64,000 bases of DNA from Gracilaria domingensis (taxonomy: Eukaryota; Rhodophyta; Florideophyceae; Gracilariales; Gracilariaceae). The stretch is from NCBI GenBank assembly GCA_022539475.1, contig VCMS01000037.1, positions 212,822 through 276,821 on the forward strand, in the 5' to 3' direction. Shown here one piece after another: positions 30,806 to 40,509 of this stretch (position 1 is the stretch's first letter; each line of letters begins with the position of its first letter). The position numbers and the translations under genes are program-made. Below the pieces are notes generated by a model. It did not search any database. It worked only from the letters and a program-made list of their open reading frames with translations, and was not told the origin of the DNA.

Positions 30806-33445
30806 ATGCGCGACAATCCCAAACTTCATGTGGCTGGGGTACCAGTTCATTTTCCGTACGTACCATATCGCGCCCAAAACGCGCTTATGCACGCAGTTGT
30901 CACAGCTGTGAAGGGACGGAAACATGCTTTGATCGAAAGCCCAACTGGCACCGGAAAGAGTTTAGCACTTCTATGTTCTTCACTAGCAGTACAAAAGCAT
31001 TTCACTCAAGTACAAGGCGTTCAATCGAATGAGAAGACAGTAGAGCCTTTGGCGAAACCACCTTCATCACGAAGGGAGAAAGAAACACGAACAGCGCTAT
31101 CCAGTACCATCGCGGAGTCATCGAAATCAAAGGAGGAGGAGGAGAATGATATGGACTTTGCAACACCTAAGAAGTTTCGCGACACGTCTTGGCAGAACCC
31201 GATCCAGAAACGTACGGAAAATAGGTCAGATGAACAGCCCGAAAACGCCTTTATGTTGGAGAGGCTGCTGTCGATGCGTTCAGAAGTGCCACTAGATGAG
31301 TTGGATGATACGCAAATCGAAGAGTCAGAATCGAAACCCAAGATTCCGAGAATCTTCTATGCCACTAGGACGCATTCACAAGTTGCACAAGTCATTGGTG
31401 AACTGCGCAAGACCAAATATACTCCTTCTCTGTCCATCCTTGCTTCGAGAAAGGAATACTGCATAAATGATGTTGTCAAGGCTGCTCCCAACAGGGACGA
31501 GACATGCAAGCTTCTACTTTCTGCAAACAATGCTTGCCCCTTCTCATGCAGGTCTGAGACCCTTGCCAACAGCGAAGAACTTGATCACCAACCGTGGGAT
31601 ATTGAAGAACTCGTCGAGCTTGGCAAAAAGCATTCCGGTTGCCCATATTACGCGAGTCACCACCTTTATCAGAAGGCTCAACTTATTCTGTGTCCATACA
31701 GCTTCCTCATCGATCCCATCTGTCGGAAAGCACGAGGGATAAACGTATCTGGCGACATCGTAATCCTTGATGAGGCACACAACATTGAGAGCTATGCCCG
31801 GGAAAGTGCTACTTTCGAAGCTGACGTTGCAACCATGTCAAGAGCGGCAGAACAAATGAACAATATGCTTCTGCTGAACTGCAATGAGGACTTGAACATA
31901 GCATATTCGAGAATGAAGGATTTGTTGCACAAGTTCATCACAATGACCGAGAATATTGTGTCTTCTGGGGCATTGAAAGACAGAGATAGACAAGAGGATG
32001 CCGTTTTTGAACGAGATGAAATCTTCATCAAACTAAAAGCTGTGGAAATCTCGTTTTCTGAGGTAAAGAAATGGAAATCTGTGCATGAGTTCATTGCTAC
32101 CTATAGCGATGAGGACGGAAACCAAAGCAAGACTGGAAATCGCGAATGGGACGATCTCAATCCATCGATACAGACTTTATCTCCAACTCAACGCCAAAAA
32201 CCAAGTGGGAAGAACACCGAATCCGGAGCATTCTTCGGATACGGACGTGATCCAAATGTTTATACTACACGGAACGACGAGGAGAGCGCGTCTGTCCAAC
32301 CAAGAAAAGTGCGTCGCACGCAACGACGTCACAAGGCAGAACGTCGGAATGAAATGCAAGCATGGGTCTCCAGAGGTTTATCAATCATCAACCAAATGCT
32401 AGCAACCCTGGAGTATCTGTTTGAGAACCCAGATGATTTCGCAATGGTCGTCGTCAGACGTACAGTTAATTTCGTGACTGCCGTAAACATTCGCATCTGT
32501 TGTTTAAATGCAGCGATTTGCTTTCGCGAGATCTCGTCAAGAGCTCGCTCTATCATTGTCACTTCTGGCACGTTGACACCCATTCGATCCTTCGCTGGTG
32601 AGTTAGGTACAAGTTTTTCTATCTCCAAGGCCTTGCCACATGTCGTGAACGTCAAGAACCAACTTTTTGTCGGCGTAGTAGGGGAGGGACCAAAAAGGGT
32701 ACTTTTCGATGCAACTTTTCGGGGTTCTTCTACTTTCGCTTTCCAAGATGCTTTAGGTGACGCTCTTTCAGATTACTGTAATGCTATTCCAGGCGGCGTT
32801 CTTGTATTCTTCCCAAGTTATCGAATGATGGACCAAATCCAAAGAAGATGGAAAGCTTCTGGCGCCTGGGAACGGCTTGAAAATATCAAAGGTGTACTAC
32901 TAATGGAACCAAATCAAAGAGGAGAAGACTTTGATAACATTGTTGCCTCCTATCAGAGAGGCTCCAGCTCGGAAGACGGCGCACTGCTCCTCGCCGTTTG
33001 CCGCGGAAAGCTGTCTGAGGGAATTGACTTCAGAGATGAGACATCTCGAGGAGTAATTCTCATTGGAATACCCTTCCCCTACATTAGAGATGTGGTAGTG
33101 AATCGTAAAAAAGCTTGGAATGATCGAACCAGACACGAAAAAAAACGTGTTGAGTTACAGTCAGGGGGTGAATGGTATGAGATGCAGGCGTATCGGGCCA
33201 TGAATCAAGCGTTGGGAAGAGCTTTGCGGCATCGATACGACTACGGTGCCATTCTTTTGGTGGATCATCGCTTCCGACATAAACGAGTCTGCGGTCAATT
33301 GCCAGGATGGACAAGAGAAGCCATTGCAAGAACGAACAGTTCTCATGAGGACATAGTCCAAGGGCTGAAGCAATTCTACGCCACTGTTCAGCAAAAGATT
33401 GTGGAGCTTGCTGAAGATGATCAAAAACATCAGACAAGTTGGTAA
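30806..33445 (+). CDS. FANCJ/BRIP1-type Fe-S DNA helicase
   Basis: 879-aa superfamily-2 helicase of the XPD/FANCJ/DDX11/RTEL1 group, resolving interstrand crosslinks and G-quadruplexes in the nucleus. HFPYVPYRAQ then Walker A ESPTGTGKSLALLCSS (about 44-58), YATRTHSQVAQV motif Ia, cysteines between C219 and C279 (EYC ... C-P-F-S-C ... GCPYY) for a 4Fe-4S cluster, DEAH at 322-325 in VILDEAHNIESYARESA (closest to FANCJ among the group), SGTLTPIRSFAGELG, and motif VI QALGRALRHRYDYGAILLVD. It lacks the long C-terminal extension with BRCA1/MLH1-binding sites found in vertebrate BRIP1 (about 1250 aa). Start is the ATG at 30806, which leads directly into the conserved region. Convergent with TECR (154 bp gap). 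Confidence 0.88.
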   Translation: MRDNPKLHVAGVPVHFPYVPYRAQNALMHAVVTAVKGRKHALIESPTGTGKSLALLCSSLAVQKHFTQVQGVQSNEKTVEPLAKPPSSRREKETRTALSSTIAESSKSKEEEENDMDFATPKKFRDTSWQNPIQKRTENRSDEQPENAFMLERLLSMRSEVPLDELDDTQIEESESKPKIPRIFYATRTHSQVAQVIGELRKTKYTPSLSILASRKEYCINDVVKAAPNRDETCKLLLSANNACPFSCRSETLANSEELDHQPWDIEELVELGKKHSGCPYYASHHLYQKAQLILCPYSFLIDPICRKARGINVSGDIVILDEAHNIESYARESATFEADVATMSRAAEQMNNMLLLNCNEDLNIAYSRMKDLLHKFITMTENIVSSGALKDRDRQEDAVFERDEIFIKLKAVEISFSEVKKWKSVHEFIATYSDEDGNQSKTGNREWDDLNPSIQTLSPTQRQKPSGKNTESGAFFGYGRDPNVYTTRNDEESASVQPRKVRRTQRRHKAERRNEMQAWVSRGLSIINQMLATLEYLFENPDDFAMVVVRRTVNFVTAVNIRICCLNAAICFREISSRARSIIVTSGTLTPIRSFAGELGTSFSISKALPHVVNVKNQLFVGVVGEGPKRVLFDATFRGSSTFAFQDALGDALSDYCNAIPGGVLVFFPSYRMMDQIQRRWKASGAWERLENIKGVLLMEPNQRGEDFDNIVASYQRGSSSEDGALLLAVCRGKLSEGIDFRDETSRGVILIGIPFPYIRDVVVNRKKAWNDRTRHEKKRVELQSGGEWYEMQAYRAMNQALGRALRHRYDYGAILLVDHRFRHKRVCGQLPGWTREAIARTNSSHEDIVQGLKQFYATVQQKIVELAEDDQKHQTSW

Positions 33446-33599
33446 TGATTTTTGGAGTCACTCCGATCATCGATCATCGTTCATTATGCACACTGAGCTA
33501 AGTAAATTGTTTCTGCAATTCTTGTGACGGACGAAATGCACTTCGCGGAGATATGAGATTGAACTTGCTACCCAAGAGGCTTTTAAGGGTGAAACTATC
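33446..33599. other. Short convergent gap
   Basis: 154 bp between the helicase and TECR stops; no feature seen beyond 3' flanks. Confidence 0.5.
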
Positions 33600-34511
33600 T
33601 CAGTAGATGAACGGAACAAGAATCTTTCTCTTCGGCGGATACAAAGGACGATCGTCCTTTCCATCAAACTCTTTCCTGTACCGACGATGCTTCCCCTGGG
33701 CCCATAGGAGCATTTGAAATGCACCGGCAAGCATGAACAATACACCAGGTATGGTTCTTGTCATAATGTTGAACCCCAACCAGGACATGATCTCATACGT
33801 GTAGTTTGGGCACGAGACGAATTCGAACAAACCACCGCGAGGAATCTTCCTGATTTTTGTACCAGGTGGGCGCAAACTTCTAAGCGTCCAGTGGGCAGAG
33901 AAGTTGCCAACCTCCATGAAATAGAAGATGCACGTACCAACAACCATTAGTCCGACGGGTGGAGGTGTGTATAAGGGATGGTTTACAAAGTACGCAACAT
34001 AGGCTGCAAACCCCCAGTAGTACGAGCAGTTCTTGAACAAATTTCGAAGTGGCATAGTAGCATGTGAAAAACGGTGAACAAAAAGCGTTTCAAATTCCCT
34101 CTTGGCGTAATGAAACGACCATGCGATCAACGCAGCTAGCTGTACTTCTCTGGCCTCGGACGAAATTGGAGGGTAAGAAGAACCATAGATCCAAGAAGGC
34201 TGGCTATAAAACAAAGGATAGAGCAATAACGGACCAAGGTATTCCACGAGGAACACGGTCTTCCACAGAATCTGTGGGCCCAGATCTTTGAAGACAACAG
34301 TGGACCCGTCTGCCAATGAGTCTTCAGCAGAGAGAGCAATTGGCTTTTTGGCAGTACTGGGATCTTGTTTTGAATAGAAACGTTGTCGATCAGGATAGTA
34401 CTTGCTGTGAGCTTCATGAAAGGCCTTCTGGAGAACGGCAACTGTGCTTCCGTCCTTGAGCACAAAAGAGCCGAGATCGCGTCCACTTCGTGACTCGACG
34501 GAAACCTTCAT
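33600..34511 (-). CDS. Very-long-chain trans-2-enoyl-CoA reductase (TECR/TSC13)
   Basis: 303-aa ER membrane enzyme that performs the last reduction of the fatty-acid elongation cycle. The N-terminal 80 residues form the ubiquitin-like domain of this family (MKVSVESRSGRDLGSFVLKD), followed by the steroid 5-alpha-reductase-type membrane domain: ILWKTVFLVEYLGPLLLYPL, FHYAKREFETLFVHRFSHATMP, YWGFAAYVAYF, PRGGLFEFVSCPNYTYEI and WAQGKHRRYRKEF near the C-terminus, all hallmark segments. Length matches human TECR (308 aa). The ATG at 34511 starts the ubiquitin-like fold directly. Converges with the FANCJ gene. Confidence 0.95.
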   Translation of the reverse strand: MKVSVESRSGRDLGSFVLKDGSTVAVLQKAFHEAHSKYYPDRQRFYSKQDPSTAKKPIALSAEDSLADGSTVVFKDLGPQILWKTVFLVEYLGPLLLYPLFYSQPSWIYGSSYPPISSEAREVQLAALIAWSFHYAKREFETLFVHRFSHATMPLRNLFKNCSYYWGFAAYVAYFVNHPLYTPPPVGLMVVGTCIFYFMEVGNFSAHWTLRSLRPPGTKIRKIPRGGLFEFVSCPNYTYEIMSWLGFNIMTRTIPGVLFMLAGAFQMLLWAQGKHRRYRKEFDGKDDRPLYPPKRKILVPFIY

Positions 34512-35034
34512 AGTATGAGCTTGGCTACTCGACTTGGCGATAGCGGATGATCAGAGATGCGTATCGAAGGGAGAGCCTATAATCTCTTTTCAGGGACGAG
34601 ACTTGCTGCCAATCAGCGCCAGTAAGATTGGACCCAGAAGAGTATAGAGTTACCACGAAGTCGGAACTCCACACCTCGAACTGGATGTACGATGTTAAAT
34701 AATTACCCCAGTTTTTATTGCTGTTTTCAAAACAGTCAAAACAGTGTTTTGGTATCCGCTTAAACAGAATTTCTATTCTTCTTCTTCTTTATTATGAGCG
34801 TGATACGCTTATTGCTCGTATCACGTGGGGTTTTGCTAAGGACCCCCAGCACTTATAATGTTTTCCCTATCAACGTAGCTGCTGACTACAAATCTAATTT
34901 GTACCGTGTTACGCTCACTGAGCTTTGTGTGAGCAAAAGCATTAACCTCTAAAGTGTTCTCTCGTCTGCGTGAGCATTTCGTCACCGATGATTCAGCCTC
35001 TTCATCTCTCCTTCTTTTTGTAGTACGTCTTCTT

Positions 35035-35105
35035 TCTCTTGAGGTCATCGGCTAAGGGGTACACCACGGTAAGGCGCTCTGCACGTACCTCATTGCGCCG
35101 TACAA
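35035..35105. repeat. Dispersed repeat copy 3
   Basis: GAGGTCATCGGCTAAGGGG followed by TACACCACGGTAAGG matches GAGGCCGACGACTCAGGGG and CACACCACGATAGG near 28662-28693. A diverged repeat of unknown class; boundaries approximate. Confidence 0.5.
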
Positions 35106-35432
35106 GAGGTTGTGACGGTTCTCCTTCACTCAGTCCTCATTTCCTTGGCGACACCAGGCAAAGGAGCAGCCAGTCGCTTCACATCGTTCTTCGACCCTAG
35201 ACATGTGCGTAAAAGCTTTTACGAAGAAAAACCCTGTAGAAAACCGCCACATGGTTGCCTCCGTTGGATGTATCACACCATGGGGAGGGAAAGCCAGGGA
35301 AAACATCGGTAGGATCGTTCCCAGTGATCAGCTCGTGGCCTGCTGCTTGCGTGCAGCTAGTCGGGGGCCTTTTCACGACTTACCACCCAGGTCGACAATG
35401 GCGATCGGTAAGCAGACCAACCGTCCGGCCGA

Positions 35433-35672
35433 TTTTAGTGACTTCCCGAGTCTGGAGAGGCGCGCCGGTGCGCCGAGCGCCCATGCGAGTTTAACGACAT
35501 CCCGAGTCCGGAGCGGCGATCGGTGCGCCGATTACCGCGGCGAGTTTAGCGACTTCCCGAGTCCGGAGAGGCGTCGGTGTGCCGAGCGCCTATGCGAGTT
35601 TACCGACTTCCCGAGTCCGGAACAGCGATTGGTGCGCCAATCGCTGGGACGAGTTTAACGACCTCCCGGGTC
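35433..35672. repeat. Imperfect tandem repeats of about 55 bp, 4.4 copies
   Basis: Each unit starts TTTA(A/G/C)CGAC(T/A)TCCCGAGTC and ends with GCGAG or ACGAG; units start at about 35433, 35490, 35545, 35599 and 35653. The core is well conserved, the middle varies around GGTGCGCC(G/A)A. Because 54-57 is not constant modulo 3, the array is not kept in one frame, which argues against selection as protein, although FSDFPSPERR and similar peptides recur in one frame. Confidence 0.85.
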
Positions 35673-35810
35673 TTTCTGTACTTTTCGAGTCCACGTTTTA
35701 GTGCCGGGGATCTCTCAACGAAGTCTCGAATAAGAACGGCTTAAAACCGTCGGTAACCGTGAAGGCTTCTCCAGGTCTTCCATTATCACTCAGTTTGTTG
35801 CTAGCCAAAG

Positions 35811-37259
35811 ATGCTTCTCCATCCTAGGCCAAAACATAACATTTTGCCGTTTCTCAGGCGCGCGTTTTCCTCACCCACCCCAACTGGAACTTTGCCATTA
35901 CAAGTTGTACGAATCTACTTTAACACCGCAATCGTCCTGTACCATGCCGCATTTTACATTGCGTTTTCCCTTTCTTCGTCAGCCCCGGCCGATGCGCTCA
36001 TAAACGACTTTTCCTCAGTATCTGCAGTGTTGTTTCAGTTGGTGAACTTTGGGTTTCGGTACGGAGTGGATGCTTTCTTCTTTTTGAGTGGTTTCTGTTT
36101 GGCTCCCAAGTTGAAAGCATGTTTCCAAGAAGACGGACGTGAGATATCTCTGGGTGCGGTTGTTCGCTACATATATCTCCGGTGGCTCAGACTTGCTCCA
36201 ATGTACACCATTACATCCATGATTTATTCCTTTATTGGTAATTCGTTATGCCCCAACTTGTCGGAGATCTTGTTATTTGGGAATTTGCTCACAATTGCGC
36301 ACGACAGATGCCTTATAGAAGGATGGTCAACAATTGTAGACTTCCAAGCTCATATCGCGGTATGCATGTTGGCATTAGTCTGTCGTTCACTATCCAATCT
36401 TCAATTTGCATTGGGCATTTGCATTTTGTGCTCTGCTCTTGCTCGGATTGTGAAATGGTATGAAGCTGGATTCCCATCTTGGCCCCTTATGTTCAACGTT
36501 CAAGATGTCACAAAGACGGCATCCGCAAAGATCGCACTAGCCACGACGCATAAGTTACGCATGGGTGCCTTCGATGTCAACTCATACAATGCTGTGAGTC
36601 GAAGAACGATATTCCAAGCGTACTACCCTCTTTACTTCGAGACATGCTTCCGTCTGATTCCTTGTATGATCGGGTTTCTTGTGTGGTGTGAAATGCACAG
36701 GAAAGGACATTTGCATGTTGGTATTCTTCGACGTAAGGCTGCAGCTGTTACTACTGGGCTGTTGCTAATGATGTTAGATTTTTTTGCACTGTTCTACTTC
36801 CATCCCTCATCGAAAACTTTCAACGAATACTTTGGAGCCTTACACGAGGGATTCGGTTCAGCACTTGTGACAAGTGGACTTGGACTTATTGTGATGGCAA
36901 CCTGCACCGTAGATACAGACAAATTGGACGAGAAGCATCCCAGGAATGGAGTTGATTCCTCCCATGGATTAACATCTCTGCTCAACAACCGCGTAATATC
37001 TTTTTGGAGTCGAAGTTTATATGCCATTTATCAGCTGCACCCCATAATCATAAGGGTAGTTACATGGGTTGGTCCCGACATCACAGATGCAAATTATTCT
37101 CATGTAGTGGTCCTTGTGAAAGGTTTGATGCTGTATGCTTGTACAGTCGCTTTCTCTGTACCGGTGACCGTAGTAGAGCAGATGTTCTTGGAACTACGGT
37201 CTTACGCCAAAAGAAGATCGGAATCGTCATCGGCTGAGACTGGGAAGAAGGACTCATGA
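35811..37259 (+). CDS. Acyltransferase-3 family membrane protein
   Basis: 482-aa integral membrane protein of the acyltransferase-3 (NRF-6/OatA-like) family, which O-acylates sugars or lipids at membranes. The family's catalytic-type R-x10-H motif is present in the first membrane segment (R34 to H45 in VVRIYFNTAIVLYHAAFY). The next helices include FRYGVDAFFFLSGF, followed by YIYLRWLRLAPMYTITSM (typical 'R-L-x-R-L-x-P' element) and a total of about ten hydrophobic segments to AVAFSVPVTVVEQMFL. The C-terminus is charged and cytosolic. The ATG at 35811 is adopted; it leaves 30 residues before the first segment. Substrate unknown; polysaccharide or lipid acylation is possible. Convergent with the AHCY-like gene (105 bp gap). 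Confidence 0.78.
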   Translation: MLLHPRPKHNILPFLRRAFSSPTPTGTLPLQVVRIYFNTAIVLYHAAFYIAFSLSSSAPADALINDFSSVSAVLFQLVNFGFRYGVDAFFFLSGFCLAPKLKACFQEDGREISLGAVVRYIYLRWLRLAPMYTITSMIYSFIGNSLCPNLSEILLFGNLLTIAHDRCLIEGWSTIVDFQAHIAVCMLALVCRSLSNLQFALGICILCSALARIVKWYEAGFPSWPLMFNVQDVTKTASAKIALATTHKLRMGAFDVNSYNAVSRRTIFQAYYPLYFETCFRLIPCMIGFLVWCEMHRKGHLHVGILRRKAAAVTTGLLLMMLDFFALFYFHPSSKTFNEYFGALHEGFGSALVTSGLGLIVMATCTVDTDKLDEKHPRNGVDSSHGLTSLLNNRVISFWSRSLYAIYQLHPIIIRVVTWVGPDITDANYSHVVVLVKGLMLYACTVAFSVPVTVVEQMFLELRSYAKRRSESSSAETGKKDS

Positions 37260-37364
37260 TCCGAGGTCCATTACGTTTTATCTTTCTTCTCATGCTCCTC
37301 AATGCGAACAGGAAGTCAGGGATCCACATATGGAAGAAAACTGCAATCAACGCAAGTCTTTGCT

Positions 37365-38771
37365 TCAAATGGAGCTTTTGCCTGGTTCTGCTGGTTCAGT
37401 AAGTTGAGCGTCAATACAAGGAAGATGGTACAATGCTGCTTGTGCGTCTATTGTTCTGGGTGGAACAGACACGGTTGGTGGACCTTGACTGGTGTGTCGC
37501 TTTTCCCATAGAAGAATCTGCGTCAACACCTGAAGTGTGAAAGCTATGCTCATGACTACACTAGGGTTCCCAGTCCCACATATCAAGTTCAACAACTTTC
37601 CTTCTGCTAGTAGTGTTATAGAGTGACCATCTTGAAATACCCAGCGATGAATGTTGGGCTTTACTTCAACGGTCTTAATGCCTGGATACTTTCGCAAGCT
37701 GTCCAAATCGATTTCTCGATCAAAGTGACCCATGTTTCCCACTATTGCGTTTCTTTTCATCTTCAGCATGTGCTCAATGCGAATTACTCTGCTCGTTCCG
37801 GTAGCAGTGATAAACAAGTCTACTTCTGATACAACATTTTCAATAGTAGTAACTTGAAACCCTTCCATTCTTGCAATGAGCGCTCGAACAGGGTCAGTTT
37901 CCGCGACGATACACCTCGCCCCGGCCGCCATCATAGCCATAGCGCAACCCATCCCCACATCACCGAATCCACACACCAGAACTGTTTTGCCAGCGAGCAA
38001 GATGTCGAGTGCGCGGAAAAGTCCATTCGAAACGGAGTGCTTGATTCCGTATATGTTCTCGACCTTGCTCTTCATGATGCAGTCGTTTATGTTCATTACG
38101 GGAAACAGCAAACTTCCATTAATCTCCCTTTCCCGAACTCGATGAACTCCGGATGAGGTCTGCTCACAAACACCAACTACATTTTGAGCCAACTCACGCC
38201 AATAAGAACGGTCTTGCAAGAATTGTTCTTGAAGCACACTTTGCATTACGTCGCTTAGCTCACGTGTTTCACAGCGCAGATTGTCTGGCACAGTCTCTCG
38301 TCGCTCTCGGCTTGTTTCATACTCTACCCCAACATGGATGAGATAAGTGAGATCGCCTCCAGTGTCGAGAATTATGTCGGGCCCTTTGCCGTCCGGCCAT
38401 GTGCACGCCTTTTTGATACACCACCAATACTCGTGCAGCGTTTCGCCTTTCCATGCAAACACGGATGCAGATTGTGAGATGGCGATTGCAGCGGCGACAT
38501 TGTCCTGAGTAGAATGAGCATTGCTTGAACACCATCGCAGATCAGCACCAAGAGCATAAAGGGTGTCGATCAAGACAGCAGTCTGGGCTGTTACATGCAA
38601 GACTCCCGTTATTCGAGCACCTTTGAGAGGAGCGACAGGGCTGAGATGATTGCGACAAGCAACAAGACCGCCCATATTCCTTTGAACCTCATCGACAACT
38701 CGGCGTCCTTCTGCGGCGCGTTCCAAGACTGCAACTTTGCTCTCAAAATGGTGCTGACTCATTTTTCGCAT
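37365..38771 (-). CDS. S-adenosylhomocysteinase-like protein, catalytic residues altered
   Basis: 468-aa homologue of AHCY (SAHH), which normally cleaves S-adenosylhomocysteine with bound NAD. The fold is clear: PLKGARITGVLHVT, STQDNVAAAIA, FAWKGETLHEYWWC, the plant/bacterial-type insert of about 40 residues, GVHRV, VCGFGDVGMGCAMAM (NAD-binding glycine motif), GNMGHFDREID and LLAEGKLLNLICGTGNPS. Several normally invariant positions differ: DDGGD reads DTGGD; KSKFDN reads KSKVEN (Asp to Glu); EETTTG reads CEQTSSG; GHPS reads GNPS; and the terminal Lys/Tyr element (K-P-D-H-Y-R-Y type) needed for NAD binding is absent, the protein ending PAEPGKSSI. It is therefore probably a pseudoenzyme or an enzyme of changed specificity, like AHCYL proteins in animals though not their orthologue. 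Start at 38771 or 38759 (MSQHHF). Confidence 0.85.
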   Translation of the reverse strand: MRKMSQHHFESKVAVLERAAEGRRVVDEVQRNMGGLVACRNHLSPVAPLKGARITGVLHVTAQTAVLIDTLYALGADLRWCSSNAHSTQDNVAAAIAISQSASVFAWKGETLHEYWWCIKKACTWPDGKGPDIILDTGGDLTYLIHVGVEYETSRERRETVPDNLRCETRELSDVMQSVLQEQFLQDRSYWRELAQNVVGVCEQTSSGVHRVREREINGSLLFPVMNINDCIMKSKVENIYGIKHSVSNGLFRALDILLAGKTVLVCGFGDVGMGCAMAMMAAGARCIVAETDPVRALIARMEGFQVTTIENVVSEVDLFITATGTSRVIRIEHMLKMKRNAIVGNMGHFDREIDLDSLRKYPGIKTVEVKPNIHRWVFQDGHSITLLAEGKLLNLICGTGNPSVVMSIAFTLQVLTQILLWEKRHTSQGPPTVSVPPRTIDAQAALYHLPCIDAQLTEPAEPGKSSI

Positions 38772-39213
38772 CAGCTCCGAGGAGGATGAACTAACTCAGG
38801 TGCCACGGGAGAAAGTGGCTCGAGATCGAATGATGAGTGTTCGGAAGTTGACTTGTCCGGCTGTTAGTTGAAAGTGAAAACGCAGATACATGATGAGCAA
38901 AGTTCGAAACATGCAAATCTGGCAGCAGTCTCGCGAGCAACAAGTGAAATTTGGGCTTCCCTCCAAGATTATTCGTCATGTGGACGGAGCTGTGCAATAC
39001 TCTAGTGCACGACGACGACAGAAACGCAGATTACCACAGACCTCTGTAGTACCGTCGTACCTCCACTTGAAATCATACCAGTGACACAGTAACGTACAGT
39101 GCCCTAATGTGGATAATTCTATGTTCGATAGTCTGTTCTAGGCTCTGAATACGAAGACTCGGGCATGGCAGCACTCAGCTGTCCACGGGTCCCGCAGTCC
39201 CAGGGGTTGGTTC

Positions 39214-39333
39214 CAATCGATTGCTTGCGCAATCGATTGCAATCACCAATCGCAATCAGCGATTGCTTCAACAGCGAGTGATTGCAATCTGATTGCAGAT
39301 GGCAAGCCCAGTTGCAATCAGATTGCAATCGAC
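39214..39333. repeat. Cluster of GATTGCAATC-type repeats
   Basis: About nine occurrences of GATTGC or its complement GCAATC in 120 bp, including a hairpin with 11-bp perfect arms (39214-39224 and 39229-39239) and TTGCAATC(A/T)GATTGCA-type blocks. It may be a satellite-like remnant or a cluster of protein-binding sites. Confidence 0.8.
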
Positions 39334-39400
39334 TATACTGTTGACATCCGGAAAAGCCCCGTTCTAAAGAGCGTACCGCTCGTTAGCATGTTAGGCCGCT

Positions 39401-39722
39401 CCAACGACTGCGGCAGTCCACAACACTGAATTTTTAAGAAAGCAACAGCAAAACAATGGTAGAACTAAACGGTGTACATGCGGGACAAACGTCGAAAGGG
39501 ATGCAGACCACGTAGTCTTACGCTGCCCCTTGACAAGTGCCACACGTCGAGAAACACTCCCACCAGTAGCTGAGCGTCAAAACCTCTCTCTTCCCGACTT
39601 GATTAGACAATACCCACATAAATTGTTGGCCTTTCTGACGAGAGAAAACTTTCTGTAAGGATAGTTTTACTACATCTTAGGAATTAGAGGATGTTGTCCG
39701 CATTAAAGAAGAAGAAGAAGCA
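39401..39722 (+). mobile_element. 5'-truncated non-LTR retrotransposon tail
   Basis: A plus-strand frame ending with TAA at 39656-39658 reads KRCTCGTNVERDADHVVLRC and continues PLTSATRRETLPPV, the cysteine-histidine (C-x-C ... H ... C) motif found at the C-terminus of the reverse transcriptase ORF of many non-LTR elements. About 40 bp downstream the sequence ends in AAAGAAGAAGAAGAAG, a microsatellite-like 3' tail typical of these elements. The left end is lost, as usual for 5'-truncated copies. Element family not identified. Confidence 0.55.
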
Positions 39723-40509
39723 CCCAAATGAAGGGCCCAGTGTTAGGCTCAACTGTATCTACAATGGCATCTCAAACGATTTGAATCAAACCGTTCGATT
39801 GCTCTCCACAAAGCAAATGCAATACAGCTGATAAATGTCAGGGGCCACATTTTCGAGGATTCACAAACCCGAACACGCAAGTTTGTCACGCAGAGCGCAG
39901 ATCTCCGTTGCTGCTAATGATTCGACCATTCATACAACAAGCGGGACAGCTGAGACTTGTTATGCCCCTAGAAAGAGCCTCCAAGGTTTGAAACCTAACG
40001 CGTACTCAGGCCATGAACTTCAGAGTAGCGCATGCTCCAAGGCTTGCGATGGTGTCTTCACCCCTCCCGTAATCCTTAGTAACGGTCCTCGAGGTTTTGA
40101 AAGCCCTTCAGCCACTCACCACCTTCCCTTTGGCCTCTGAATTGATTTCGAGGCATGATGATGATGATGATGATAAACGCAATTAGTCTGTCCTTCTCTG
40201 CAGTTAATTTGTAAAAACTGGCTTTATGGAAGCTCACGTTTGTGAGAATGGCGGGTCAGTTTTTCGACACCTTGCTCACGAACTATTCACATACTAATTG
40301 GCGAAGCGACCGTACTGCCTCAATAGTCCTATTGACTAGTACCTAGACAAATGATGTGAGGCCGTGAGGCTCCCCTGAGACGAAAAGTGTTATCAGTTTA
40401 GTGTACCAGTGAGGCATAGAATGTTCATTTTCCAAGCTTCTTGATCAGTCAGCTTCACGACGCTGCTAATGATTAGCCGCGTTTCTTATCACAGTTACCA
40501 AGCGTTTTG

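Larger units (their letters stand above)
34512..35810. other. Repeat-rich intergenic gap
   Basis: 1.3 kb. It contains a CTT run (34776-34790), an inverted repeat CGTGATACG/CGTATCACG near 34799-34826, dispersed repeat copy 3, and an array of about 55-bp tandem repeats (35433-35672). No gene is supported, though a 151-codon open frame (from 35203) runs through the array. Confidence 0.55.
38772..40509. other. Intergenic with transposon remnant and repeats
   Basis: 1.7 kb gap. It holds a cluster of GATTGCAATC-type repeats (39214-39333), the 3' tail of a non-LTR retrotransposon (about 39401-39722), and an (ATG)n tract at about 40154-40174. A 101-codon ATG-started frame at 39835-40140 has no recognised similarity and is not called. 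Confidence 0.55.

Noticed and set aside
35203-35658. 151-codon ORF with repeated FSDFPSPE peptides
   Set aside because: The repeat unit length varies around 55 bp and drifts between frames, so it is more likely a DNA repeat than a protein.
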